Positions 6,437-14,186 of a stretch of DNA of 15,635 nt are shown in pieces (the stretch's first letter is position 1; every line of letters begins with the position of its first letter). This DNA comes from Bacteroidales bacterium UBA5762 (GTDB lineage: Bacteria; Bacteroidota; Bacteroidia; Bacteroidales; TTA-H9): the NCBI GenBank assembly GCA_002418865.1, contig DIEY01000066.1, forward strand, positions 14,659 through 30,293, read 5' to 3'. A program made the position numbers and the translations under genes. The notes below the pieces were generated by a model. The model saw only the letters and a program-made list of their open reading frames with translations, was not told where the DNA came from and did no database searches.

Positions 6437-7804
6437 ATGATAGATATAGATATGCTCGATATATTTTTTATTGTGCTTGGAGTACTGATTGGTGCATTAG
6501 CTAGCGGATGGTATTTTGTACATAAACAGAAGAAATTAAGACAGGATTTCATCGAAAAACAAACAGAGTGGGGGCGTTTGCAGGCCGAGCTCGACATAAG
6601 AAATCGGTGGTATGAAGAAACCAGACAGGATTATGAAAATCGATTACAGTCTCTTGCTGATGAACTGAATTCTTCACGACATGAGGTAACTGACTTGAAG
6701 CAAAACCTGACAAGCCTGCAGGAAAGGAATACTTATTTGACGCAAATGAAAGATGAAGCTCAGGCTTTATATGAAAAGTTTAAAACTGAATTTGAGACAC
6801 TAAATACGAAATTTTTAAAAGAAAATACCGAAGCCCTTGGCGAACAAAGTCGTAAAACGGTGAATGAACTATTAAACCCGCTTAAAGAACGTTTGGAAGC
6901 CTTTGATAGAAAGATCACCGATTTAAATGCCGAACAACGTGAAAAAGGAGGTGAATTGAGGGTGGTACTCGAAAAACTTCTCGAGCAAAATAAGAATTTA
7001 AGCGAGGAAGCCGATCGTTTGGCCAAAGCCATTAAAGGCGATGTTAAAAAATTGGGAAACTGGGGTGAACTGATTTTAGAAAGGGTTTTAGAGATTTCGG
7101 GACTCGAAAAAGGAAGGGAATATGTTTTACAATGGCAGATGTCTGATATAGAAGGCAAGGCTTTACGCCCTGATGCTATCATTTTACTTCCTGATAATAA
7201 GCAAATAATCATCGACAGTAAAGTTTCGCTTGCGGCCTTCGATCAATATCTCCGTGCCGAAACTGAGGAAGAAGCATCTGCTTTTGCTCACAGTCACGTT
7301 GAAGCCGTAAAAACACATATTCAGAATTTAAGCTCAAAACAATATCAAAATCTGAATGATTTACATTCTACGGATTTCGTGTTGATGTTTATCCCCATAG
7401 AACCGGCTCTTGCACTTGCTTTGTCCACTGACCCTGATCTTTATTCTTACGCCCTCAAAAAGAATATTATTTTAGTAAGTCCTACCACTCTCTTGGCCAC
7501 ACTAAGAACCGTCGAAATGCTCTGGCGTCAGGAAAAACAACAAAAAAATATAGATGAAATTATTCGTTTAGCTTCGAATATGTATGATAAACTTCGCTCA
7601 TTGGTAGACAAACTCGAGGACTTGGGCAAAAACATTCAAAAATCATCTGATTTGTATGATGATGTAATGCGAACCTTGACCACTGGTAAGGGAAATTTGA
7701 TAAAACAAGCCTTAAAAATGCAGGAATTAGGAACTCCAGTTACGAAAAAATTAAGCTCAACTAACGAAATGCTTTCATCCGATGAAGAAGAAACGGAAAA
7801 TTAA
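6437..7804 (+). CDS. rmuC: DNA recombination protein RmuC
   Basis: This 455-residue RmuC-family protein is known in E. coli to limit DNA inversions at short inverted repeats, and it carries a predicted PD-(D/E)XK nuclease-like core. One membrane helix (about 8-27) anchors the N-terminus, followed by a long Gln/Glu/Lys/Arg-rich coiled coil (about 30-205). The conserved domain then begins with GNWGE at 207-211. The nuclease-like motif is RPDAIILLPDNKQIIIDSK at 244-262 (Asp246, Asp260, Lys262). FIPIEPALALAL at 318-329 is typical of the family. Length is normal. The ATG at 6437 is the first in frame; an ATG at 6452 is possible. The 3' end overlaps the next gene by 23 bases, indicating co-transcription. 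Confidence 0.93.
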   Translation: MIDIDMLDIFFIVLGVLIGALASGWYFVHKQKKLRQDFIEKQTEWGRLQAELDIRNRWYEETRQDYENRLQSLADELNSSRHEVTDLKQNLTSLQERNTYLTQMKDEAQALYEKFKTEFETLNTKFLKENTEALGEQSRKTVNELLNPLKERLEAFDRKITDLNAEQREKGGELRVVLEKLLEQNKNLSEEADRLAKAIKGDVKKLGNWGELILERVLEISGLEKGREYVLQWQMSDIEGKALRPDAIILLPDNKQIIIDSKVSLAAFDQYLRAETEEEASAFAHSHVEAVKTHIQNLSSKQYQNLNDLHSTDFVLMFIPIEPALALALSTDPDLYSYALKKNIILVSPTTLLATLRTVEMLWRQEKQQKNIDEIIRLASNMYDKLRSLVDKLEDLGKNIQKSSDLYDDVMRTLTTGKGNLIKQALKMQELGTPVTKKLSSTNEMLSSDEEETEN

Positions 7805-9014
7805 TATCAATTTTCTTTTACCGATTTTGTTATTGATGTTGCTGGCCTCGTGTACTTCGACTAAACTTTTGCAAAACAACAATTTTGCTGTAAATATATT
7901 GGATGGGCCTCTTAAAGCGCTAACAGGCATGCAGGTTTATGGGGCTACTCCCGATAGCATCGATATTTATCTCCAAATCGATCCTTCTTTGCTGATACCT
8001 CATACTCTTCCTGATAGCACAAAATTTCTATCGTTCAGCCTCCAATGCATGATTTTTCCATCTTTCTCGAAAAAACTCATTATCGATTCTTCTACTTTTC
8101 GTACGGGTCCCCTCAGTATCAACCAAACCGAAAAACTTATCTTCAAACATTCTTTGAAAGCTCCGCTTGGCCAATCTTATTATTTATGCTTTAAACCATC
8201 TTCGGAAAAATTTATGAATTGGAATTTCACTTATGTTGATCGCAATTTTGTTCAAAGTCAGAATCATTTTTTAATCAATTTCGATTACAAAACCCCAGTT
8301 TTCCATCCTGAAGATTTTATCAATAAACCCTTGTTCATTCAATATTCTCAATCGAATAAGGATAGTGTGCTTTTTCTTAGAAGGGTAGATATAGCTTCTT
8401 GTCGTCGTGTACCGCCTTTTATGATGAAAACGGAGACGTGCAATTTAAAATTTACCCAAACCAAATCCGTCAAGATTCATGAGGGTAAATCAGAAAAATT
8501 TTTACTTGACCAGGGTGGTTTATACTTAATTCAGACCGATACGAGTGCTTTAGGTGCTGGTTCCTTTCTTGTGATAAATCAAGAGTTTCAACACTGGCTC
8601 TATTTGACTTCTCTAAGATATATTACTGATAATGATGAGTTTGTAGAGGTATGGAGGGGAGATATTGGTTTACTCGATTTTTGGGAAAACATTGCTGGGA
8701 GCACTCAGCGAACTATTGAACTCTCCAAACGTTTCAATTATGCGGTGAATATGGCTAATCTGCTTTTTACACGAACCTTACCTGGTTGTCTCACCGACAG
8801 AGGCATGATCTACATCGTGTTTGGCCCTCCCGACGTAATCTACGAGGATGATGAACTCGAGACATGGGTTTACAGGGGATTTCGTCAACAAAGAGATCTT
8901 TTCTTTAATTTCAGGAAAGAATGGATTTTACCCGTTGGCTTTGAATACACACTTGAACGCAGCCCTGAATATACTCAGCTATGGTACGAAGCCATTGAAA
9001 GATGGAGAAGATAA
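7782..9014 (+). CDS. GWxTD-family lipoprotein (variant signature)
   Basis: This 410-residue predicted lipoprotein has a basic N-terminus, a hydrophobic segment, and the lipobox LASC with Cys24. Residues 40-270 or so look like extracytoplasmic beta-rich sequence without recognisable motifs. The C-terminal third fits the GWxTD family: LRYITDNDEFVEVW around 278-291, an FW-type helix start (DFWENIAGST, 299-308), AVNMANLLFTRTLPG around 321-335, and TDRGMIYIVFGPPDVIY at 338-354. The signature itself reads GCLTD (335-339), so the name-giving Trp is Cys. The molecular role of the family is unknown; it is widespread in Bacteroidota. The ATG at 7782 lies inside the end of rmuC, and the GAAGAAGAAA-like start region codes for the Lys/Arg-rich n-region of the signal. 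Confidence 0.82.
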   Translation: MKKKRKININFLLPILLLMLLASCTSTKLLQNNNFAVNILDGPLKALTGMQVYGATPDSIDIYLQIDPSLLIPHTLPDSTKFLSFSLQCMIFPSFSKKLIIDSSTFRTGPLSINQTEKLIFKHSLKAPLGQSYYLCFKPSSEKFMNWNFTYVDRNFVQSQNHFLINFDYKTPVFHPEDFINKPLFIQYSQSNKDSVLFLRRVDIASCRRVPPFMMKTETCNLKFTQTKSVKIHEGKSEKFLLDQGGLYLIQTDTSALGAGSFLVINQEFQHWLYLTSLRYITDNDEFVEVWRGDIGLLDFWENIAGSTQRTIELSKRFNYAVNMANLLFTRTLPGCLTDRGMIYIVFGPPDVIYEDDELETWVYRGFRQQRDLFFNFRKEWILPVGFEYTLERSPEYTQLWYEAIERWRR

Positions 9015-9111
9015 AACAATATATGGAGCATTCAAAGTCTTTTTGCAATTTTGTAGTCTGATAATAAATGGTAAGGCTTTTTAATCAAGTAAACCAAAAC
9101 TAAATATCTCA

Positions 9112-9864
9112 TTGAAAACCAAAGATGAACAGATTATTTTTGGCTTACAGCCTGTAAAAGAAGCCATTAAGGCCGGTAAGGATTTTGAAAGGCTGTATAT
9201 ATACAAAGGAATGAGCAAAGAGAATTTCTCGGAGCTGAGAATATTGACGCAAGAGCATCAGATTGCTTTTCAGATGGTTCCTGTTGAAAAGCTCAATCAT
9301 TTGGTACAAGGAAATCATCAGGGTGTAGTTGGAATCATTTCTCATATCACTTATCATACCTTAGAAAATGTAATAGCCGAGGTGTTCGAAAAAGGCAAGA
9401 CACCTTTTATAGTAATCATCGACAGAGTAACAGATGTAAGGAATTTGGGTGCATTAGCCAGGACTGCCGAATGCATGGGTGTAGATGCACTTATAATTCC
9501 CTTACATGAGTCGGCCATGATACATGCAGAAGCCATCAAGACTTCTTCAGGGGCGCTGGCACGTATTCCTCTTTGCCGAGTAGAGAATCTAAAGTATGCG
9601 GTAAATTACTTGAAAGCAAGTGGATTAGCTATTGTGTCAATTTCTGAAAAAGGAAATCGTTCCTTCTCGGATGTAGACTTTACTGGTCCAATAGCGCTCA
9701 TTTTAGGAAGCGAGGAAAATGGCATCAATAAAGCTTTGCTTCGTTTGTCAGATGTAATTTGTTTTATCCCAATGATGGGAAACATTGGTTCGTTGAATGT
9801 TTCCGTAGCAGGAGGCATTGCAATGTATGAAGTTGTGCGTCAACGAATAAATAAAAACCCATAA
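9112..9864 (+). CDS. rlmB: 23S rRNA (guanosine 2'-O)-methyltransferase RlmB, TrmH/SpoU family
   Basis: This enzyme transfers a methyl group from S-adenosylmethionine to a 2'-OH in 23S rRNA (G2251 in E. coli numbering). The 250-residue protein has the N-terminal substrate-binding domain (IIFGLQPVKEAIKAG at 8-22) and the knotted SPOUT domain. Motif 1 is RVTDVRNLGALARTAE (105-120, with Asn111 and Arg117), motif 2 LILGSEENGI (196-205), and motif 3 MMGNIGSLNVSVAGG (221-235). The start must be the TTG at 9112 or another non-ATG codon. The frame has a stop at 9082-9084 with no ATG in between, and the next in-frame ATG would delete the conserved N-terminal motif. It follows the lipoprotein gene by 97 bases and precedes the glycosyltransferase by 3. 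Another TrmH-family target cannot be excluded. Confidence 0.9.
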   Translation: MKTKDEQIIFGLQPVKEAIKAGKDFERLYIYKGMSKENFSELRILTQEHQIAFQMVPVEKLNHLVQGNHQGVVGIISHITYHTLENVIAEVFEKGKTPFIVIIDRVTDVRNLGALARTAECMGVDALIIPLHESAMIHAEAIKTSSGALARIPLCRVENLKYAVNYLKASGLAIVSISEKGNRSFSDVDFTGPIALILGSEENGINKALLRLSDVICFIPMMGNIGSLNVSVAGGIAMYEVVRQRINKNP

Positions 9865-9867
9865 TAG

Positions 9868-11805
9868 ATGATGGAAAAATTGAAAGTATGGATTGGCCAG
9901 CATCCTTACGATGCAATATTTGTTTTGATTATTCTGGTTGGAGCGGTGTTGAGGCTATACGATTTTAGCCATTGGTCGTTGAGCAACGATGAATTGAGCG
10001 CTTTGAACCGACTTCGCTTCGATAGTTTTTCCGATCTCATCCAAAATGGTGTGCGCCCTGATGGCCACCCTGCCTTTACACAGGTTTTTCTATATTATTG
10101 GACGACCATTTTTGGTTTACAAACTTTCTGGGTACGTCTGCCTTTCGTTTTAATAGGAATAGCTTCTATAGGGCTGGTTTATGCCATTGGCAAGCAATGG
10201 TTTAATGCAGCTACGGGTTTATATGCTTCTTTATTTATAGCTGTTTTACCATTTACTATTCTATATAGTCAACTTGCTCGTCCATACAGCTTTGGCTTGT
10301 TCTTCACTTTGCTCACGGCATACTTCTGGGGGAAATATTTCCTATTTCATCGCCATGGCAGTGGTATTATCATTGGTTTTTCTCTTTCTGCTGCATTGGC
10401 CATGTACACGCATTATTTTAGCTTTATGATGGCTGGTTTTTTCGTCTTGGCTAGCTTCTTATTTCTTTCTCGAGAAAACTGGAAAGGCTTTCTAATTTCC
10501 CTCCTTATTATATTTTTACTTTATCTTCCTCATTTGAACATATTTTTTGATCAGCTTTCGCTTGGTGGAGTAGGTGGAGCCGAAGGATGGTTGGGTAAAC
10601 CTAAGGGAGGCTGGATTTTCGACTTCTTTTATTATGCATTTGGATCTTCGGCTTTTCACCCTTTATTATTATTGGCTTTTCTCACTGTTTTTCTGGTCTG
10701 GTATACAAAAGATATCCATATCACGAAAATTCAATGGGTATTATTAGCCATGTTTTTATTGCCTTACTTGTTGGGTTTTCTTTATAGCATAATTATCAAT
10801 CCTATTTTGCAATACAGCTCTTTGCTATTTGCTTTTCCTTTTCTTCTTCTTTTCTTTTTTTCATTTTTCAAAGCCGATAGATTGTTAGTTTCTTCAATTA
10901 TTGTTTTGTTGGGTTTAACAGGTGGATCGTGGGTGGCGGTTGATAAAGCCGACGATTACAGAAATTCTCAATTTGCCGATTTTCAAGCATGCGCTGCGGT
11001 TTACATGGATTGGGAAAATAAATTTCAGCGCGACAGCATTACTCTTACTACTGCTATCAATCATCCTTATTATCTTGAATATTACTTTTACAACGCTCGT
11101 AAAAATCCTCCCAAGATAACTGTTCTCGAATCCAAACGTGGCCGTGAATTGGCTGATCTGGTACAAATTATTGAACAGTGCCGAACGCCCTATTTTGCTT
11201 ATCTACGTTTAAAACCTGCACCCATCGACATTCCAGATGTAATTGCCGGCGCATTTCCAGTGTTGCTCGACTACAAGGATTATCATGGTCAAGCCGAAGC
11301 TTATCTCTTTGCCAAAGACACTTCGTTAAAAGGCCTTCCACAACCCAAACCTATAAGTCGCTTTTATTGTGATTTTGAAGAAGAGAATGAAGTTTTTGGT
11401 GTTAATGCAGCCAGTCTCGATACAATATGCTATGATGGAAAATATGCCATGCATCTACCTCCGGAAATTGAGTGGGGCCCAGGAATAAAAATCACAACGC
11501 GTCAAGCAGAGCTGCGATCACCTTCTAAAGTCAAAATTAAGGTGAATGTTCTCGCCGATAGTACACTTGTCGATTCTCCCATTGTGCTTACACTTACCGA
11601 TCAATTTGGCAAACAATACGTCTGGTTAGGTGGCAAACTCGAAAATTTTTTAACACCCGGCAAATGGTGTACCGCCTATTTTACTGCTAATTTGCCTCAT
11701 CCTAATTCTTTGAATGATGAATTGAAAATTTTTATCTGGAATCATGATCATAGAAACTTGTGGATTGACAATTTTTCAATAGAATTTTATAAACTCGATA
11801 ATTAA
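9868..11805 (+). CDS. GT39-type membrane glycosyltransferase with C-terminal beta-sandwich-like domain
   Basis: This 645-residue integral membrane protein belongs to the ArnT/PMT-like glycosyltransferases, which use polyprenyl-phosphate sugars on the periplasmic side. The first helix (about 15-31) is followed by a loop with SNDE at 39-42, where Asp41 is the likely catalytic residue. GHPAF at 66-70 and LARPYSF at 136-142 are family hallmarks, and about ten further helices extend to residue 357. The remainder is periplasmic. Residues 360-490 are soluble and include a probable linker domain. Residues 498-643 resemble a jelly-roll: DFEEE near 502, YDGKYAMHLPPE at 522-533, an alternating strand pattern, IFIWNHD at 621-627 and LWIDNFSIEFY at 631-641. 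Donor and acceptor are unknown. ATGs at 9868 and 9871 are both possible. It lies 3 bases after rlmB and 20 before the ChaN-like gene. Confidence 0.85.
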   Translation: MMEKLKVWIGQHPYDAIFVLIILVGAVLRLYDFSHWSLSNDELSALNRLRFDSFSDLIQNGVRPDGHPAFTQVFLYYWTTIFGLQTFWVRLPFVLIGIASIGLVYAIGKQWFNAATGLYASLFIAVLPFTILYSQLARPYSFGLFFTLLTAYFWGKYFLFHRHGSGIIIGFSLSAALAMYTHYFSFMMAGFFVLASFLFLSRENWKGFLISLLIIFLLYLPHLNIFFDQLSLGGVGGAEGWLGKPKGGWIFDFFYYAFGSSAFHPLLLLAFLTVFLVWYTKDIHITKIQWVLLAMFLLPYLLGFLYSIIINPILQYSSLLFAFPFLLLFFFSFFKADRLLVSSIIVLLGLTGGSWVAVDKADDYRNSQFADFQACAAVYMDWENKFQRDSITLTTAINHPYYLEYYFYNARKNPPKITVLESKRGRELADLVQIIEQCRTPYFAYLRLKPAPIDIPDVIAGAFPVLLDYKDYHGQAEAYLFAKDTSLKGLPQPKPISRFYCDFEEENEVFGVNAASLDTICYDGKYAMHLPPEIEWGPGIKITTRQAELRSPSKVKIKVNVLADSTLVDSPIVLTLTDQFGKQYVWLGGKLENFLTPGKWCTAYFTANLPHPNSLNDELKIFIWNHDHRNLWIDNFSIEFYKLDN

Positions 11806-11825
11806 CTTCAATAACTGATGAACTT

Positions 11826-12680
11826 ATGAAAAGATCATTTCTTGCTTTGTGTGGAATTTTAATTCTTTCTTCCTTCTCAATGGATAAACCTGCATGGAAA
11901 TTATTCGATAAAACAGGGAAAGAATGCAATTACCAAAATCTATTAGATGAAGCCTCGAAAGCCGATGTTATTTTGTTTGGCGAGCTGCATGACAATGCAA
12001 TTAGTCATTGGCTTCAATATGAGTTATTATCTGATTTGTATAATAAGAATAGAGGGCAGCTAATTTTAGGTGCCGAAATGTTCGAAACCGACAATCAGCT
12101 GCTGCTCAATGAATTGATAGAAGGGCAAATCAGCTTGAAGAATTTTGAAGCCGAAGCAAAGCTTTGGCCCAATTATTCAACCGATTATAAACCACTAGTG
12201 GAATTTGCCTTAGAACATCACATATCTTTTATAGGAACAAATATTCCCCGTAGGTATGCAGCAAGCGTCAATCGAAAAGGATTCGAGGCACTTGATAGCT
12301 TAAGTGATCAGGCCAAAACCTTAATGGCTCCTTTGCCTATTTCTTACGATTCTGCTTTGCCCTCCTACAAAGCCATGATGAATATGGGAGGTCATGTAGG
12401 AGCTAACCTCCCAAAAGCTCAAGCCATTAAAGATGCTACTATGGCTTGGAATATTCTCAAATATAAACCGCAAGAAAGTATTTTCCTACATTTTAACGGG
12501 GCTTATCACTCCGACAATTTTGAAGGAATAGTTTGGTACCTTAAAAAATATAATCCTCACTTAAACATATTAACCATTACAACAGTGGAACAAGATAAAA
12601 TGGATAGCCTACAACAAGAAAATATAGGTAAAGCCAATTTCATCATCTTGGTTCCCCAAAGCATGACAAAAACGCATTGA
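11826..12680 (+). CDS. ChaN-like protein (haem-binding uptake, Tiki/EreA-like superfamily)
   Basis: This 284-residue exported protein has a short signal peptide (MKRSFLALCGILILSSFSM). Cys9 is too close to the N-terminus for a normal lipobox, so secretion rather than lipidation is likely. ChaN-family motifs are present: ILFGELHDN at 49-57 (Glu53, His55), AEMFETDNQ at 83-91 (Glu84), IGTNIPRRYAASV at 136-148, a Met-rich KAMMNMGGHVG at 182-192, and HFNGAYHSD at 222-230 (His222, His228). Campylobacter ChaN binds haem and is tied to iron uptake, while related Tiki proteins are metal-dependent proteases, so both roles are possible. No TonB receptor is adjacent here; the preceding gene is a glycosyltransferase. 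The start at 11826 is the first ATG giving a signal peptide. Confidence 0.82.
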   Translation: MKRSFLALCGILILSSFSMDKPAWKLFDKTGKECNYQNLLDEASKADVILFGELHDNAISHWLQYELLSDLYNKNRGQLILGAEMFETDNQLLLNELIEGQISLKNFEAEAKLWPNYSTDYKPLVEFALEHHISFIGTNIPRRYAASVNRKGFEALDSLSDQAKTLMAPLPISYDSALPSYKAMMNMGGHVGANLPKAQAIKDATMAWNILKYKPQESIFLHFNGAYHSDNFEGIVWYLKKYNPHLNILTITTVEQDKMDSLQQENIGKANFIILVPQSMTKTH

Positions 12681-13084
12681 GCCTAACTTGTGAACTATAA
12701 GGATGTATTTAATTTATATTCAATAAGTTGGCTTTTAAGTCTCAACTTTCGGGGAACACAAATTTTTTACTGTAAAATGTCATCATTTGATATCCTATAG
12801 TCTGATTAATTTTTTTATTTCCAACGTCGGTTTACAGCATAACCCGATGTATACTTCTTTGCCATCACTTTGCTTTAAACTAACCATCGCTGTTTTTTGT
12901 GTGTTTATGCTCTTGCTCGTTGTACTCCAACTGTTGATAACGAATGTCCTATTTACAACAGGTTTCCACAACATTTTTCGTTTATGCTTCCTTGAAAATC
13001 GAAACTTTTTCTTCTAAATTTCATGTTCTTGTCATATCTAAAATTAGTATTTATTATCACTAATCCAGTCTGGCCATTTAGAGG
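12681..13084. other. Intergenic region before the LacI regulator
   Basis: No convincing gene is seen in these 404 bases. An open frame at 12787-13017 (TTG start, or ATG at 12847) would give a very hydrophobic, Phe- and Cys-rich product of 57 to 76 residues. That is what T-rich non-coding DNA tends to produce, and it has no clear ribosome site. A 6-bp inverted repeat (AAGTTG 12725-12730 with CAACTT 12743-12748) follows the ChaN-like gene but lacks a T-run, so it is a poor terminator. TGTTGATAA near 12932 differs from a DnaA box by one base. Confidence 0.5.
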
Positions 13085-13109
13085 CTAAAACTTCACTAAA
13101 ACGTTTTAG
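13085..13109 (+). promoter_or_regulatory. LacI-family operator candidate with extra half-site
   Basis: Positions 13096-13109 read CTAAAACGTTTTAG, a perfect 14-base palindrome with the central CG typical of LacI/GalR operators. An additional CTAAAAC half-site lies at 13085-13091, 11 bases (about one helical turn) upstream of the first half of the palindrome and in the same direction. The full site ends 10 bases before the -7 box and covers the expected -33 region, so a bound repressor should block transcription of the lacI-permease pair. Autoregulation is inferred from position and sequence. Confidence 0.62.
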
Positions 13110-13119
13110 GTAAAATTTT

Positions 13120-13127
13120 TATATTTG
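13120..13127 (+). promoter_or_regulatory. -7 box of the LacI regulator gene
   Basis: TATATTTG, followed by C, is an exact TAnnTTTG match. Transcription would start near 13134 and leave a leader of about 13 bases before the ATG at 13147. No TTG lies at the usual -33 position; that stretch is occupied by the palindromic operator. Confidence 0.65.
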
Positions 13128-13146
13128 CAGTTTGAGATCATAACCC

Positions 13147-14178
13147 ATGGCTAAAAAGATTTCATTAGCTGAAGTAGCAAGAAGTCTTGGTGTATCAAAG
13201 ACTTTAGTTTCTCTGGTCATTAACAATAAAGCCGATGAGCATGGAATAAGTGCCGAGACTCAGCAAAGAGTAAGGGAAAAGATAAAAGAGCTAAACTATC
13301 AGCCCGATGTGCTGGCTCAAGGTTTTCGAACAGGCAAAACCAAAACCATTGGATTGATTGTATCTGATATTTCCAATCTTTTTTATTCGAGATTAGCCCG
13401 TCGCATAGAAGATTATGCCTGGTTGAATGGTTACAGTGTTGTAATTTGCAGTACAGACGAAGATATCAGCAAGGAGCTCGAACAAATCAGGATGTTGAAA
13501 AGCCGAAAAATAGATGGTTTGATTGTTTCATCATCTCAAGCAGATGCCTCCTTTTTCAATAAGTTAGCAGATGAAAATTATCCTCATGTACTCATCGACC
13601 GTATATTTACTGAGATGCGTTCTCCCAATGTTTCGGTAGATAATTTTGGAGGCGCACGTATGGCAGCTCGGCATTTGCTCTCCCAAGGAATGCGGAATTT
13701 TTGTGTTATTAGCATAACTCCCGAACATATATCTACCATCAACGAGCGTCTCAAAGGATTTGAGTCGGCTCTGAATGAAATGGGCATTAAAATACCCGAA
13801 GAATGGCATATTAGGGCTCCTTTTCATCAAATCGACCAAGCCGTAAAAGAGGGAATTCAAAGAATTTATCAATCGGCTCATCTGCCTGAGGCTATTTTTA
13901 CCCTAAACAACAATCTTACTTCTACCACCTTGAAATATCTCAGGAAACTTTCTGTTCGCATTCCCGAAGAAATGGCCCTCATCGGATTCGATGATTTGGT
14001 TTATTTTGCTTATACTCATCCATCAGTTTCGGCTATCGAGCAGCCTATCGACCGCATTGGTGAAAAATCTTTCGAACTTCTGCTTCGTCAAATCCAGAAG
14101 GAAAAAATCCCGCCACATGAGAGGAGCATTTATTTACCTGTGGATATCATCATCAGAGAATCATCAATCAAAACCTAA
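13147..14178 (+). CDS. LacI/GalR-family transcriptional regulator
   Basis: This 343-residue DNA-binding regulator is full length for the family. The N-terminal helix-turn-helix is at 6-28 (SLAEVARSLGVSKTLVSLVI), followed by the third helix (about 38-49) and the hinge YQPDVLAQGFRTGKT at 51-65. From TIGLIVSDISNLFYSRLARRIE (67 on) the periplasmic-binding-protein-like effector domain runs to the end, including GLIVSSSQ, VLIDR, SVDNFGGARMAARHLLSQG (162-180), and ALIGFDDLVYFAYTHPSVSAIEQP near 278-301. Small sugars or their phosphates are the usual effectors. The hinge Leu that wedges into the central CG step in PurR and LacI appears here as Phe60. The gene is preceded by a perfect palindromic operator, suggesting it controls itself and the permease 8 bases downstream. 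The specific sugar is not identifiable. Confidence 0.94.
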   Translation: MAKKISLAEVARSLGVSKTLVSLVINNKADEHGISAETQQRVREKIKELNYQPDVLAQGFRTGKTKTIGLIVSDISNLFYSRLARRIEDYAWLNGYSVVICSTDEDISKELEQIRMLKSRKIDGLIVSSSQADASFFNKLADENYPHVLIDRIFTEMRSPNVSVDNFGGARMAARHLLSQGMRNFCVISITPEHISTINERLKGFESALNEMGIKIPEEWHIRAPFHQIDQAVKEGIQRIYQSAHLPEAIFTLNNNLTSTTLKYLRKLSVRIPEEMALIGFDDLVYFAYTHPSVSAIEQPIDRIGEKSFELLLRQIQKEKIPPHERSIYLPVDIIIRESSIKT

Positions 14179-14186
14179 TACGTTCT

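Noticed and set aside
6760..7212. 150-residue minus-strand open frame inside rmuC
   Set aside because: Ser/Phe/Leu-rich antisense shadow of the rmuC coiled-coil and nuclease region; no domain, start signal or independent coding evidence.
12920..12990. Origin-like features (TGTTGATAA and GTTTCCACA)
   Set aside because: Each differs from the DnaA box by one or two bases, there is no cluster of boxes or adjacent dnaA/dnaN gene, and the count is compatible with chance.
12787..13017. Possible small hydrophobic membrane protein (57-76 residues)
   Set aside because: It starts with TTG or an internal ATG without a ribosome site or promoter, is rich in Phe and Cys with few charged residues, and lies in T-rich DNA where such frames arise by chance.
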